A DNA stretch of 64,000 bases from Peromyscus leucopus (Eukaryota; Chordata; Mammalia; Rodentia; Cricetidae). The DNA is taken from contig NC_051083.1 of assembly GCF_004664715.2 (NCBI RefSeq), forward strand, positions 120,842,971 to 120,906,970, in the 5' to 3' direction. Positions within the stretch are counted from its first letter, which is position 1, and each line of letters begins with the position of its first letter. Below are positions 11,121 to 22,371 of the stretch, one piece after another. Made by a program: the position numbers and the translations under genes. The notes below the pieces were generated by a model. That model saw only the letters and a list, made by a program, of their open reading frames with translations. It searched no databases and was not told the origin of the DNA.

Positions 11121-11227
11121 ATGACCAATTTAAAGGTCCTTAAGGAGTGGTAAGTCTCCTAAAGACAGTATTACAGCTTTACCCCAATATTTTCTTTGCT
11201 TACTCTTCTCAAATTGAATTTGCCTCT
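11121..11227. other. Unassigned spacer
   Basis: Short stretch between the L1 edge and the ID element. No recognised feature. Confidence 0.4.
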
Positions 11228-11348
11228 CTACTTCTGTCAAGTTTTGTTTTTTTTCCTGGAGCTGAGGACTGAACTCAGGGCCTTGTGCTTACTAGGCAAG
11301 CACTCTAGCACTGAGCTAAATCCCCAACCCCTACTTCTGTCAAGTTTT
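11228..11348 (-). mobile_element. ID SINE with perfect 18-bp target-site duplication
   Basis: The element at 11246-11331 reads gaactcagggccttgtgctt, then caagcactctagcactgagc, then taaatccccaacccc on the plus strand. This is the reverse complement of the tRNA-Ala-derived ID family, with the T-rich tail at the left. The flanking direct repeat ctacttctgtcaagtttt occurs at 11228-11245 and 11331-11348 without mismatch, indicating a comparatively recent insertion. Confidence 0.95.
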
Positions 11349-11559
11349 TAAGAGAGACATGGCACATGACAATAACAGGAAATTATTTATTGATAAAAGA
11401 CTCCCTCCAACTAAACTACTCATTTATTAACCTTTATCTTAATTCTGTATATCACCGAGTTGTTAACATATAATGGTATGCCATTGATACTGTTACACAA
11501 ATGGACTATTGCTTTTATAAGAAGTACTGTTAAACAGATCAATCCTAAGAGGAGAGATT

Positions 11560-12707
11560 GTAGTGGACATTGTGATGTGCCATCCTGACTCCCCATTCAT
11601 CCCTGAAACACTCATCCTTTTAGCTGCTAGGGTTCTTGCCTGTTAATGACTCATGGGAAAGTCCTATTCCAGGGTCTGGTCTCATCTAAAACTGAAACAT
11701 TTGTTCAGAGTTGTACTCTCTTTCTGGAGAGCAGCTGGCTTCAATGACTTTGCAGGGCCCAGTCTCTCTGCCTTAGTTCAGGGCAATTGTTTTTATATCC
11801 CCACCCCAGATCTTCATGTTTTTAAGAGAGGAACTTTTATTTTTTCAAAGTACTACTTTCAGTTTACTTTTTTATTTTAAACTTATACATAAGGTCTTTA
11901 AAAACATATACAGCCATCAGGTACTAGGTGACTTTTTTTCCAATCCATATGTACATTGTTGAACACTTAAGTCAACTTAAAAATATTTCTTTGGCCAAGT
12001 GCACCCCTTTAATCCCAGCACTCAGGAGGCAGAGGCAGGTGCACCTCTATGAGTTTGAGGCCAGCTTGGTCTACAGAGTGAGATCCAGGAGAGCAGGGCT
12101 GTTACACAGAGAAACGCTATCTCAAAAAGAAATATTTCTTCATCTATCAGGGAAACTTTGCAAGGCTTTTCCAAGCCCAGCAACACTGTGGGACTGGCTG
12201 AAACCTCTTTAGGAACTGTGTGGCTGTTCAAAACTTCCCTGAATCCAATTTACTTCTCAGTTCCTTGAGAAGTTTGATTTTTGTAAAGATATAATTATCT
12301 CCACTAAATTTCCCCCAAAATTCTCATTACAGATATATCTCCTGGTGACTGATTTCTAGGGATTAGCCTAAAAGGAAAACTCAAAACAAAGATTTTGGAA
12401 TTAGATTACCTACAAGCCAGCTGAGAATGAAAGCCATTTCTCTGGTATAAGTATTAACAACTTTCAGCATTTTATAATGGTGAGAACCTGGGATGGGTTA
12501 TCAGAGGCAGGGAGTACTTTGTTGGAGGGAGTACTTCTTGTGTTTGAGTATTTCAATGAAGTAGTAACTATAAATACAAGGAAACTGAATGGCTTTGGCT
12601 AGTCACTACTAATGCCTTGGACAAAGATAATAGAAGACTGAGGAGATGCTGTATCTGAATAAAGGTGGAATGAGAATGTCAAATATCTTTGGCAGCATAT
12701 AAAAAGA
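11560..12707 (+). mobile_element. Decayed ERVL-like internal sequence, left part
   Basis: From memory, text such as tcccaaaattctcattacag-like stretches, tcctggtgactgatttctag and tttcaatgaagtagtaacta resembles the 5' (gag-side) part of mammalian ERVL internal regions on the plus strand. No intact frame remains. A B1 (11993-12131) sits inside it and an inverted L1 ends it at 12720. The left boundary is a guess. It is judged together with the stronger similarity at 15.6-16.4 kb. Confidence 0.35.
11981..12140 (+). mobile_element. B1 SINE with 11-bp target-site duplication
   Basis: Forward B1 at 11993-12131: cctttaatcccagcactcag, gaggccagcttggtctacag, cacagagaaacgctatctca. The direct repeat aaatatttctt flanks it at 11981-11991 and 12130-12140. 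Confidence 0.95.
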
Positions 12708-14078
12708 CTGTTATGTCTTCTTTTTTTAAAATTTTATTTTATTTTACAACACTATTCAGTTCTACATAACAGCCACAGATTCCCTTGTTCTCCCCCTTCC
12801 TGCCCCCCTCCCCTTCCCCCCAGCCCACCCCCCATTCCCACCTCCTCCAGATAAAGGCCTCCCCAAAGACTGAGATCGACCTGATAGACTCAGTCCAGGC
12901 AGGTCCAGTCCCCTCCTCCCAGATTGAGCCAAGCGTCCCTGCATAAGTCCCAGGTTTCAAACAGCTGTCTCATGCAACGAGCCTAGGACCTGGTACCACT
13001 GTCTAGATGCCTCCCAAACACATCAAGCCAATCAACTGTCTCACCTATTCAGAGGGCCTGATCCAGTTGGGGGCCCCTCAGCCTTTGGTTCATAGTTCAT
13101 GTGTTTCCATTCATTTGGTTATTTGTCCCTGTGCTTTATCCAACCTTGGTTTCAACAATTCTCTCTCATATAAACCCTCCTCTTTCTCACTAATTAGACT
13201 CCCAGCGCTCCACCCGGGGCCCAGCCATGGATGTCTGCATCGAGATTCCTCAGTCCTTGGCTGGGGCTTCTGGCACAACCATTAGGGTGTTTGGCCATCC
13301 CATCACCAGAGTAGGTCAGTCCCAGCTGTCTCTCGGCCATTGCCAGCAGTCTTTTGTGGGGGTATCTTTGTGGATTTCTGTGGGCCTCTTTAGCACTTTA
13401 TTTCTTCCTTTTCTCATGTGGTCTTCATTTGCCATGGTCTCCTATTCCTTGTTCTCCCTCTCTGTTCTTGATCCAGCTGGGATCTTCCGCTCTCTTTCCC
13501 TCGACCCTCGCCCTTCATTGCTCCCACTCTCCTACACTGCTGGTGGGAATGCAAGCTTGTACAACCACTTTGGAAATCAATATGGCACTTTCTTAGAAAA
13601 TTGGGAATCAATCTCCCCCAAGATCCAGCTATACCAACCACTCTTGGACATATACCCAAGAAAGGCTCAATAATACCACAAGAGCACTTGCTCAGCTATG
13701 TTTATATCAGCATTGTTTGTAATAGCCAAAACCTGGAAACAACCTAGATGCCCTTCACCTGAAGAATGGATAAATAAATTGTGGCACATATACACAATGG
13801 AATACCACTCAGCAGAGAAAAACAATGACATCATGAGGTTTGCAGGCAAATGGATGGATCTAGAAAAAAATCATCCTGGGTGAGGTAACCCAGACTCAGA
13901 AAGACAAATATGGTATGTACTCACTCATAGGAGGATACTAGATGTGGAACAAGGATGACTGGACTGCTACTTACATCACCAGGGAGGCTACCTGGAAAAC
14001 AGGACCTCAAGAAAGACACGGGGATCACCCAATGACAGAGAAATGGATGAGGTCTACATGAACAGCCTGTTATGTCTT
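12708..14078 (-). mobile_element. L1 insertion with 5' inversion (twin-priming structure)
   Basis: The part at 12720-13527 is an L1 3' UTR in minus orientation. It begins with a T-rich tract, the complement of the poly(A) tail, followed by caacactattcagttctaca. The part at 13528-14066 is the more 5' L1 segment (3' end of ORF2 region and proximal 3' UTR) in plus orientation: tggtgggaatgcaagcttgt, ctggaaacaacctagatgcc, cagactcagaaagacaaata. The target-site duplication ctgttatgtctt is perfect at 12708-12719 and 14067-14078, so both halves arrived in one event. As I recall the cricetid L1, the two segments are adjacent in the source with only about 10 bases lost. No intact ORF2. Confidence 0.85.
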
Positions 14079-16440
14079 TTTACCAGAAGCCAATATGAAG
14101 GCAAGACTTACTTATAAGTAAGCTCACAGCTCCACAGCTTCAGGTTAAATCTTTAACTCCTAGGGAGTCAATTGTGCCTAGGTCAAGGTACTGATTGATG
14201 AGAGGTGCCTGAGGCATGGGGTAGGAACATGGGGGTCAGTGGAGTCTAATATCTTGATTTCTCCAATTCCCCTGAATTCTCTTGACCTGCAAAAGTGGTT
14301 TATTCTTCCTTGTTAAAGTCTAGTGCTATATTCTAGCTATGGTAGGTATTTCTGTGCTGCAAGAATCTACCCTTACATACCATTTTTTTTTGCCATAACC
14401 ATAGAATTTCCTGATTGAGAAATCACTGGGCCTTTTATAAGAGGAATAGAATGTATACCAAAAGAACTAGGCCAAAAGAATATTTAATATTCGAGTTAAT
14501 ATTTATTCATGGGAGTCAGGAGCACATATATTGGGCTGGATTCTGAATCTGCTAGATGAAGAGGAACGAAACATAATGTGATATGATAAATGGGAAAATG
14601 AGAGTTTAGTGATGTAGGATAGCACACCACTCCTCTGCTACAATTTAACTTGCCAAGGACTCTGGAAGGATAGTGCTAATGTGCTGTCAGGATGACTCTT
14701 AGAAAGTTGAGAAAAGTGCTCATCAGAATACTGTGAAGTAAAAATAATAGAGATTTCATGGAAGATGGTAGAAAAGGGGATCAGGGGTCCCTAGAATTGT
14801 TGAGGCAAGAAAGAGAATACATTGAAATTCTGAAAAGCCCCCCAGCCAAACATTTTCCATAGGAAGACTCAGAAACTAGCCACTTGACAAAACCGATAGA
14901 GTGTGCTAGTGAGGAAGCACCATCATGGAGAAGTTTACTGTACTGACTAAGATTGGTGGTAGGAAATGCTGTTGCTGAACTTGACTACTTGACAGCAAAG
15001 GCAATAAGATCTGGTAATAAAAGAAATTGCATGCTAGTGATTTTTTTTAAATCAGGAAAATGTATTGTTGTAGTAAACAGCAAGGGCTGTTGATCTGCAA
15101 AGAGTTATGAAGATTATTAATAGAACATGAGATTCTGCGAGTAAGATAAATGGGAATTGAACAATTTTTTTTTACTGGCATTACCCAAAAATTCATGGGC
15201 AATGCTGAGAAAAGGTAGCCTCCCTAATGAAAAATTATAGTCTTTTGTCTAGTTTTTATGTCTGAGCCTATCGAATATCCAAAAGTGAAGGACGCAGAAA
15301 GCCGGTGGAGGTTCCTTCAGTTCCACTCTGAGGGAACTTAAGATCATCAATTTGGGAAAACACCCCTTGGGAAGACAGACTACTCAAGGACTGTGAAGAT
15401 TGTTATGGTCAGTTGATAATGATATCTGGATAGCAGAACTGTTGTCCTGGCTCTTCTGCTATGTCATCTAATAAATGGAGTCCTGGCTTAGATTGAAATC
15501 AGAGTAGGTCTACTATATCTGTGATTCTCCCTTGTAGCCCTGACCCCAACCCCAAGTTCTCTAATTAGAATGTAAGTACTACCATAGGTGGAGGGCTAAA
15601 TGTTAGCCACTGGATCACTTTCTCCTGTCCTTCCTTATAAGATCAGTTGAAGCAGCAAATCAAAATGAAATTGCATCTCTGAGGAATAGTAGAGATTGAT
15701 GCTACCCTAAAAACCTCTGAAGGATGCAATAGTTGAGAGTTCTCATCAGATACTCACTAATTTAGCTTTCTCCCTGAAAAAAATAATTGCATACTGAAGG
15801 ATTATAGTGGCCTATGGTAAACTCAGTCTAGCAGTATCACACTAAAGCATGTTAGCAGCAGTTTAGGCACATGGTGTGTGGCCATCTATGTTACAGATAC
15901 GTTTTTAGCCATTCTTATGAAGAAGGAGACTCAAAAGAAGTTTGCATTCATGTGGGACAAGTGACAGTACATGTCTGGACTCCTAATCAAGGCTTTTCTG
16001 TTAACCCCCTCCCACTGTCCTTATGTGACCTGAGGAAATGTAGGCCAGTTTGATGGCCTACAGAATTCCACATTGGTCTAATCTATAAACAATATATTAT
16101 TAATGAGAAAGCAGGGGATACAGCAAGTCTGTTGAACACTGTGTGACGACACTAGCACTAGAGAAGGCGCAAGGTAGACTATGAAGCCCCAGGGGCCTGT
16201 TTTATTTGTACTTTTCTTTTAAGTAATTCAGTGTTCAATACTGGGATGTCCCCTTCCAGGTTGACAATAAATTGCTACATCTTGTTTGCTCTACCACAAC
16301 AAAAGAAACAAAGTGTTTTATGGGTCCCTTTGAGCTCTGCAGACAGCATATGCCACTGGTGGAAATAGCTCTGGTTCCTTTAGCATTTAACTCCACAGAT
16401 TCAATGATAGTCTAATACATCGCCAATGTAAAAACAGAAT
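14079..16440 (+). mobile_element. Decayed ERVL-like internal sequence, right part
   Basis: The plus strand carries a long stretch without recent repeats that resembles mammalian ERVL gag-pol DNA. The most persuasive pieces are around 15660-15840, which I liken to the start of the reverse transcriptase domain, and 16170-16400, further into pol (for example aggggcctgttttatttgta, ttgacaataaattgctacat). All frames are broken by stops and indels, so no protein can be made. Assigned from remembered consensus, not from alignment. Confidence 0.45.
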
Positions 16441-16447
16441 GTAGAAT

Positions 16448-16588
16448 TAGGTGTTGTGGTATATACCTGTAATTACAATACTCATGAAGCTGAGTCGTAG
16501 GATCATGAACTGAAGGTCAGTCTGGACTCCACAGTGAGGTCAAAGCCAGCCTGAGCTACAAAGTGGGACCAAGTCTCAAAACAAATTG
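16448..16588 (+). mobile_element. Old B1-related SINE (PB1/B1F-like)
   Basis: Diverged forward B1 text: ttgtggtatatacctgtaat, tacaatactcatgaagctga, agccagcctgagctacaaag, then aagtctcaaaac. It lacks young B1 diagnostics and looks like an early monomer. It interrupts or abuts the ERVL-like sequence. Confidence 0.75.
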
Positions 16589-16619
16589 AAGCAAAACAAG
16601 ATAATACATCAACAAAAAT

Positions 16620-16716
16620 GGGCTGGGTGTTTCTTTCAGTGGGAAAGCACTTTCCTAGCATGCCTAATGCCCTGGGTTCAACTCTAGCACAGAAGGAAAA
16701 AGAAAAAGAAAAAGAG
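16620..16716 (+). mobile_element. ID SINE with AAAAAG tail
   Basis: ggctgggtgtttctttcagt, gcactttcctagcatgccta and gccctgggttcaactctagc match the ID family on the plus strand, followed by an (AAAAAG)n tail at about 16692-16716. Diverged. Confidence 0.85.
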
Positions 16717-17589
16717 AAGCAGGGTAAAATTTACAGTATGCCCAATAGGAACACCAATCCACTAGCAATGGAAAACTAAAATGGCCTCTCCTGTGTGTGG
16801 TTGGCGGTATGAGCTATGATCTTGAGATTAGTTTTTAGTTGATTCCAGATATAGTCTAATTAATAACCAAGTTAGTTATCACACCTAGTGAAGCTGTTTC
16901 CAATGTGTGAAGTTAGTGAACTTGAGTGGCCACAAGCAATAGAAAGAACAGATGCTAAGCTGTTCAGTCTAAATGCCCCTTTCGTGAATGGTAGGTTATA
17001 TATTCTAAAGATGCGAATAGAAATAAGTATCCTATCCTACACACTTGTTTTTTTCACATTGAGAAATGGGAGGAGTCTTGGTGTCATCCCTTTATAACTG
17101 CTTCAAAGGGTATGATGCATTGGATCAAGCACAGGTAACTTTGAAGGTTAGATTTTAAAAGGTAATTGATATTTCTGCCAGTCCTCTTTTCTTCCTTCCT
17201 CTTTCCACTCCTTTCCTGTATTATTTTAACTCTCCTCCTCATTTTCATCTCTCTTTCACCCTACTCCCGTCTCTCCCCCACCCCACTACCTGCCAATGAA
17301 ACACAGGTACCACACTCTAATGAAACCTAGAATACTTAGAGGAGCCATATTTAGATGTTCTGGGTTTGAAGAAAAATATTATTCTTGATGCATTTTAAAG
17401 AGGGTAAGGCACTTATAAAACTCAGCTCCAAGGAAGAGCTTGATATGTATAGTTAAAGATCAAGGTGGATATGGAAAATTGCTAAGAGACAGGTAGGGCA
17501 ATTCTTTGCCAAATGGACTTAACAGATTTTTGCTGAAGATCAGCAAGGGTGATCGATACTAAATATAGGAAATGAGGAATTTGGTGAGC
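16717..17589. other. Unassigned DNA, possibly further ERVL remnant
   Basis: It lies between the ERVL-like pol text and the LTR-like 3' end, but no segment could be matched confidently. A pyrimidine-rich patch lies at 17185-17290. Confidence 0.35.
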
Positions 17590-17965
17590 TAGCAAAAGTG
17601 AAGGGTTGTTACTAACCAAACTCAGTAGGATTCTCCCTCTAACTAGACGGTATAGAGGTGAACACAGAAGCCCAGAAAACAGGCTCTATTTGAGGAGAGA
17701 CTTCCAGCAGACTAGAGTTTATTCTGATAAATAGTCTATATCGTTGGCCAGCAGTATCAGGTAGCAAAGCTATAAGACAAAGGCATGAGTGAATTTTCTG
17801 CTGATTTTTAACAACCAGTCTTCGAATCTGAGTTTTAGCCTCAGGCCCCACTGTGTCCTTTCTAAGTCTTAAACAAAATTTCTGATGGACAACAAATGAT
17901 CATTGTTTTAAGACACTAAGTTTTATATTAACTTAATTTGTAGCAGTAGATAATTACCATGATTG
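17590..17965 (+). mobile_element. ERVL-type LTR fragment (MLT2-like)
   Basis: The right part reads gagttttagcctcaggcccc, cactgtgtcctttctaagtc, ttgttttaagacactaagtt and gtagcagtagataattacca. I associate this series with the 3' end of MLT2-type ERVL LTRs. Its plus orientation and position downstream of the ERVL-like pol text fit a 3' LTR of the same decayed provirus. The start is approximate. Confidence 0.5.
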
Positions 17966-18450
17966 GACATTATATAAGCCTCGTGTTTTGTTCCTGGTGT
18001 AATAAATAAGGCATTCATTTACCCAAGTGTGAAAAAGTATAGATTATTTCATCTTTACAGATTTCCATTTTATCAAAAGATTCTTAAATTTAGCTCCCCT
18101 TTAGGCCAGACTGTATTAGAAAACTGCTTGATACAACAAAAGCCAGATCCCCCACCCCTTGCATTGTTCAAAATAACCCTAAAGGGCCAAATTAGCTTCT
18201 TCCCAATGGCCTGAAATCCTGACTGCAAATGCATATACTTCTTGTCTTCCTAGTCCTAGTTCCCTCCTTTGCAAGTAGTCCTATATTAGTGAGTGTGGTA
18301 TACTAGGATTTCCACAGGAGAGCCTATGTAGAAAAAGAGAAGATGCTGAAGCTTAGGCAGTGCCTAGAGCAACTCATCCCCAAAGAAGACTCGCACAGTT
18401 TTGGTTATCTGTCTTTCAGCAAAGTCTATACATGGGGTTAGTTTCTGGCT
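17966..18450. other. Unassigned DNA
   Basis: No gene or repeat recognised. The 61-codon frame at 18029-18214 is treated as chance. Confidence 0.5.
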
Positions 18451-18637
18451 TTGTTTCATTTTTTTTTTTGTTTTTGTTTTTGTTTTTCGAGACAGGGTTT
18501 CTCTGTGTAGCTTTGCGCCTTTCCTGGAACTCACTTGGTAGCCCAGGTTGGCCTCAAACTCACAGAGATCCACCTGCCTCTGCCTCCCGAGTGCTGGGAT
18601 TAAAGGCGTGCGCCACCACCGCCCGGCTTGTTTCATC
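18451..18637 (-). mobile_element. Young B1 SINE, cricetid-type variant
   Basis: Near-complete reverse-complement B1 at 18460-18628 with a T-rich (tttttg)n end, cgagacagggtttctctgtg, ctttgcgcctttcctggaac, gagtgctgggattaaaggcg and gcgccaccaccgcccggc. The direct repeat ttgtttcat at 18451-18459 and 18629-18637 is a target-site duplication. Several CpGs survive. The 'ctttgcgcctttcc' variant is one I associate with hamster/vole/deer-mouse B1. Confidence 0.95.
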
Positions 18638-18659
18638 TTTTTTTAAAAAATAAATAAAT

Positions 18660-19426
18660 AAAAATAACACGGAGAGAGGATTATGAACTCTTTACTTACT
18701 ACATGTAAACAAGTCCTATTCCTTTTATGGACTCATATGCCATTGTAAGTCCCCCAATAACAGTGTTCTTGAGAGCATGCCCTCAATAACCCTACTAGAG
18801 GTAAACTTTAGTCTCAGCGTCTGTTTCCTAGGGAAGCTGGATCAGTAAGACAGCAATGCAGGGGGAAAGGACTAGCACACCAACCTAAACTGTGTTAGAG
18901 GTCCACTAGAACACGAGGAGATGGACTCATTCTCCATGAAGGGTGGGTGACACTGGACAAAAGCTGTAGTGCCTAAAAGTAGGTTATCTAAAGGCAACTT
19001 TATCACTTTTTTTCCTGCCATTGAAGACAGAATCAGATCTTGTACCCTACAGATATGTCTTAATATGGGAAGCTATGAATTCCATTTAAAGTCTATAGTA
19101 GGAGCAAGTTATAGAGATGTGTACTCATCAATTATTCTTCTATGATTTGGGATTTTGAAATTGAAAAAGCAAAAATAAAAAGGATACATGTGTTTCAACC
19201 TGTACTACATTTAAAACTTTTCAACTTAGGATCAGAGAATGCTTGCCTACCATGGAATGAAAGAACTAAAAATATTCTCATTTGCACAAATATACAATGT
19301 TATTTCAATTTCTGAATAAAACTACAGCTACTGAGGAAATGGGAAAATCATGATGTGAGAAGGATACATTTTGCACATACTCTCTTATGTGCTACTTTGA
19401 GATCATTTATTTCCCTCCAAACCACC
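18660..19426. other. Unassigned DNA
   Basis: No gene or repeat recognised. Confidence 0.5.
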
Positions 19427-19495
19427 AAAAAAAGGAAGGGAGAGAGGAAGGGAGGGAGGGAGGGAGGAAGGGAGGGAGGGAGGGAGGGAGGGATG
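19427..19495. repeat. (GGGA)n / G-quadruplex-prone tract
   Basis: AAGGAAGGGAGAGAGG-type start, then tandem GGGA units with occasional GGAA. Runs of GGG with single-base loops give a strong plus-strand G-quadruplex motif. Confidence 0.9.
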
Positions 19496-20214
19496 CAAGC
19501 AAGCATCAATACCTAGGCTAAGTTCTGGTCAATGTCAAATTCAGTGGACAATTCTCCTTGAAGTGCTGTCAGGGATCATTATAAGTCCCAGAAAACTACT
19601 TTCTGTGAAAATACCATGTGATTATATAGAAAAGGACACTAATAATGGATAGGCAACTCCTATTTTGATAAATTTTAGCCCCTAATCCCAGTGGCTATGG
19701 TAGAATTGGGCTTTCTTTCTTTTTCACATGGAAGGGAAAACTCATATTCTCTGCCTGCTGTTTTCAGATAGTATTTTAAAATTTACTATTACGTACAGAA
19801 AACCCAACTTGTTTTTTATTTTCTAATAGAAAAAATACTTTATTCACAAGGCTACCCGAGACTTGCTGGGTAAGTTTAATAAATGATATTTATCTTCTTT
19901 ATTGTATTTTATATCTTTCTAGTATAGACAATAGCAGAGGGACAGAGGGCATTCGGAGCGCTAACAGAACTATGGGTATAGGCTGTCTATCTGATTACAT
20001 GTTCCAGGCACCTTTTTACCATGCTAAATTTGCTTTATTCAATATAAGAAGGAAACATAAATATGTGACTTTCAGAAATTTCCAAAAAATTCTAGGAGAG
20101 AAACATCCAAGCAGCCATTTTCAGAAATATGTGTATTTTTGAAATGTCTTTTTCTGCTTTAAAAGTTTTTAGCTGATCACCTTCATTTCTTACCCTGAGA
20201 AATCAAAGACAACA
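19496..20214. other. Unassigned AT-rich DNA
   Basis: No gene or repeat recognised. Confidence 0.5.
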
Positions 20215-20430
20215 CAGAAGCATTATTTATGGTGACTACTTTGTGTCAAGTGCTGTATAAGATGCTTTCCAGAATTAGTTTATATGTTCTTCAGAGTTGC
20301 CTTACTGTGTTGCAGATGAGGAAATGGGGGTTTAGGGAGGATGAATAACTTACTCCACATTCCACAGTCTCTAAGGAGCACCAGTGGGGTGCCATGCTGG
20401 CTTCTCTAGCTGTAAAGACCTTTTTACGAG
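20215..20430 (+). mobile_element. MIR SINE
   Basis: gtgtcaagtgctgtataaga, gttgcagatgaggaaatggg and gaataacttactccacattc follow MIR consensus order, including the 'cagatgaggaaa' landmark. Confidence 0.75.
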
Positions 20431-21289
20431 AATTCATCAGTTAATCCAGAAGCATTGATGGTATCCCAGAAATGATCTCAACATGTTGATGCTCTGTTTA
20501 AGAACTATGAGATAGTATCTCTGGCCTTGGAGAACAGACAGCTATGAGGAGACAGAGAAGATTAGGCTCAACCATAATATCGTGCTGTGTACATGTGTGG
20601 TATTAAAAAATATGGTTCATAGATCTACAACAATCTTATCAACTGGAAACCCACTAAAATACAGTAGTTTAGACATCCAGCTCAGGCCTACTAAATTATT
20701 GCTTGCATTTCAGTTGGTTCTTGAAGTGACTTGCACATAAGGTCAAATTCCATAAGCTCTTGTACAGAGCAGTAAACAGCAGAAATATCAGGGAGGAAAT
20801 GCCTGAAACTGCATTCTAAAGACAGGATTATATGATTCTCCAAGTTGTTTTTGCTTTTATGAAAGCCATCTCTAGTCTCCAAAAAGCCTCAAAAAGATGT
20901 TCTGAAGATAAGGAGATGTTCTCTTGGCTTGAAGTATAGGGAAGTATTACAGGCAACTGAAGAGTGACAGGAGAGAGAAGAGAGGAGAGAGAATGTGTAC
21001 GTGTCTGTCTTTGAGTGTGATCAGAAAGTTCAGACTGCACCAACAGGAATAGAGAGCAGAATGCTGTCACTTAAACACTAATTTCACATCACTGCTCTTT
21101 TCTCCCCACTGTCCTTGTGTGATCGCTGTCTCAGATGGTAGTCCTGGGACAGCCTTGTCTATAAGTCACTGGATGCATATGTGCAGGCTTATACTTGTTC
21201 CACTAATTCTATTAGTACAGTTGGTATAATTAAGTAATCATCCCTTTTCAAATAAAGTCATACCATAATAAAATTTCATTTCCTTTAGG
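20431..21289. other. Unassigned DNA
   Basis: No recognised gene or repeat. Small purine-rich patch at 20970-20995. Confidence 0.5.
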
Positions 21290-21960
21290 AAAACTGAGCC
21301 ACAACCTCTCTTTGGTAGAATTTGTATTTGGCTTAGGGACCAAGAACATTAACTGTCTTGCTCTTAACAGCACCATTCTAATTAGGAAAAAAAAATGCAT
21401 TAGGAAGCCATGTTAGTGTCTGAGAGGGGCACATTCATTCCTGAGTTTAATATTTTAAAATATAGCAGATTGCAAAAAATGCAGATTACGGAGGGGATAT
21501 AGTGTTAAAATTGCTTTTGCCATTATAAAGATAAAAATAGCTCTTGGTTCAAATTTCCTGCTGCTTCTTTCTAAATGAAGGAGTTAAATACTGAAAGGCA
21601 GGTGGATGCTGACGCTCCTTTAGAAACAGATGAATAGAGTTGATGGCAGGAACTACAGGGAAGCTATTGAGGCCGCAGATGCATATGCTGCCCTTACTTT
21701 CCACAAAGTTCAAAGTGGGGTGAAGCTGCCCTCGTAATTGGCTATGAAACAGCAAACCCTCTGGATAAAAATGGCCCTTGTACTTAATTATCCATGTTCT
21801 GGGCAGCGGGTAACCACCTGGTTGATTAGTAACGCCACCTATTTTAACAGCCACCCAAGTTTAAGTGTGAGTGTGATTGTTCGGACCCTGGCACCAAGTT
21901 CAATTAAGGGCCTGGGAGTTTCTATCAGTTCTGACCAGGTCCAGATCTTAAGCAGATGGT
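21290..21960. promoter_or_regulatory. Candidate conserved non-coding element
   Basis: A repeat-free 0.67-kb block with dense regulatory-looking words: ccattctaattaggaaa, aaagttcaaagtgggg (DR1-like), cctcgtaattggctatg, tgtacttaattatccatg, gcgggtaaccacctggttga (RUNX-like core), and gattagtaacgcc. It keeps six or more CpGs. A 101-codon minus-strand frame (21549-21854) crosses it but resembles no protein I know. Function is inferred from texture only. Confidence 0.45.
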
Positions 21961-22371
21961 CCTAGAAGTCCCCAAGGTGAAAACCCATTTTTCATCTAAG
22001 CTGGATGGGGGCATAGATTTGTTAGAAATATAATAGCACCTGTGAAGACAAAGAGACATTTATTTGTTGGTACATAGTGATTTGCCATTTTTCTTGGTAT
22101 TCCTATTCTATTCTGGTCTTCACGAAAGGGATTGTTGTACTCAGTTTTCAGATGTAGTCATTAATAATTAGTGAAGGTAAGTGAATTTCACAAGACAGCC
22201 TACTTTATTAATTGATTGAAGATGGATATAGGATATTATCATGCTGAGATAAAGGGAAGAAAAGCTGCTAAAATTTAAAACAAAAGAAAACAAAACAAGA
22301 GCAAAGCTTCCAAACACTAAAATATCATATTTGCCAGCACTCAAATTTGAATACATACATATATTAGAGTT
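21961..22371. other. Unassigned AT-rich DNA
   Basis: No gene or repeat recognised. Confidence 0.5.

Noticed and set aside
9965..11124. Cluster of 60-120 codon frames on both strands
   Set aside because: GC-rich repetitive L1 3' UTR has few stop codons. Frames on opposite strands are equally open.
13227..13673. 148-codon plus-strand open frame
   Set aside because: It crosses the inversion junction of the rearranged L1, half in antisense 3' UTR, so it cannot be an ancestral protein.
12720..14066. Two independent L1 insertions in opposite orientation
   Set aside because: A single perfect target-site duplication brackets both halves, which supports one insertion with inversion.
16620..16716. 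tRNA-like sequence
   Set aside because: It is the tRNA-derived head of an ID SINE with an A-rich tail, not a tRNA gene.
21549..21854. 101-codon minus-strand frame
   Set aside because: No recognisable domain or splice sites. It lies in a block better explained as conserved non-coding DNA.
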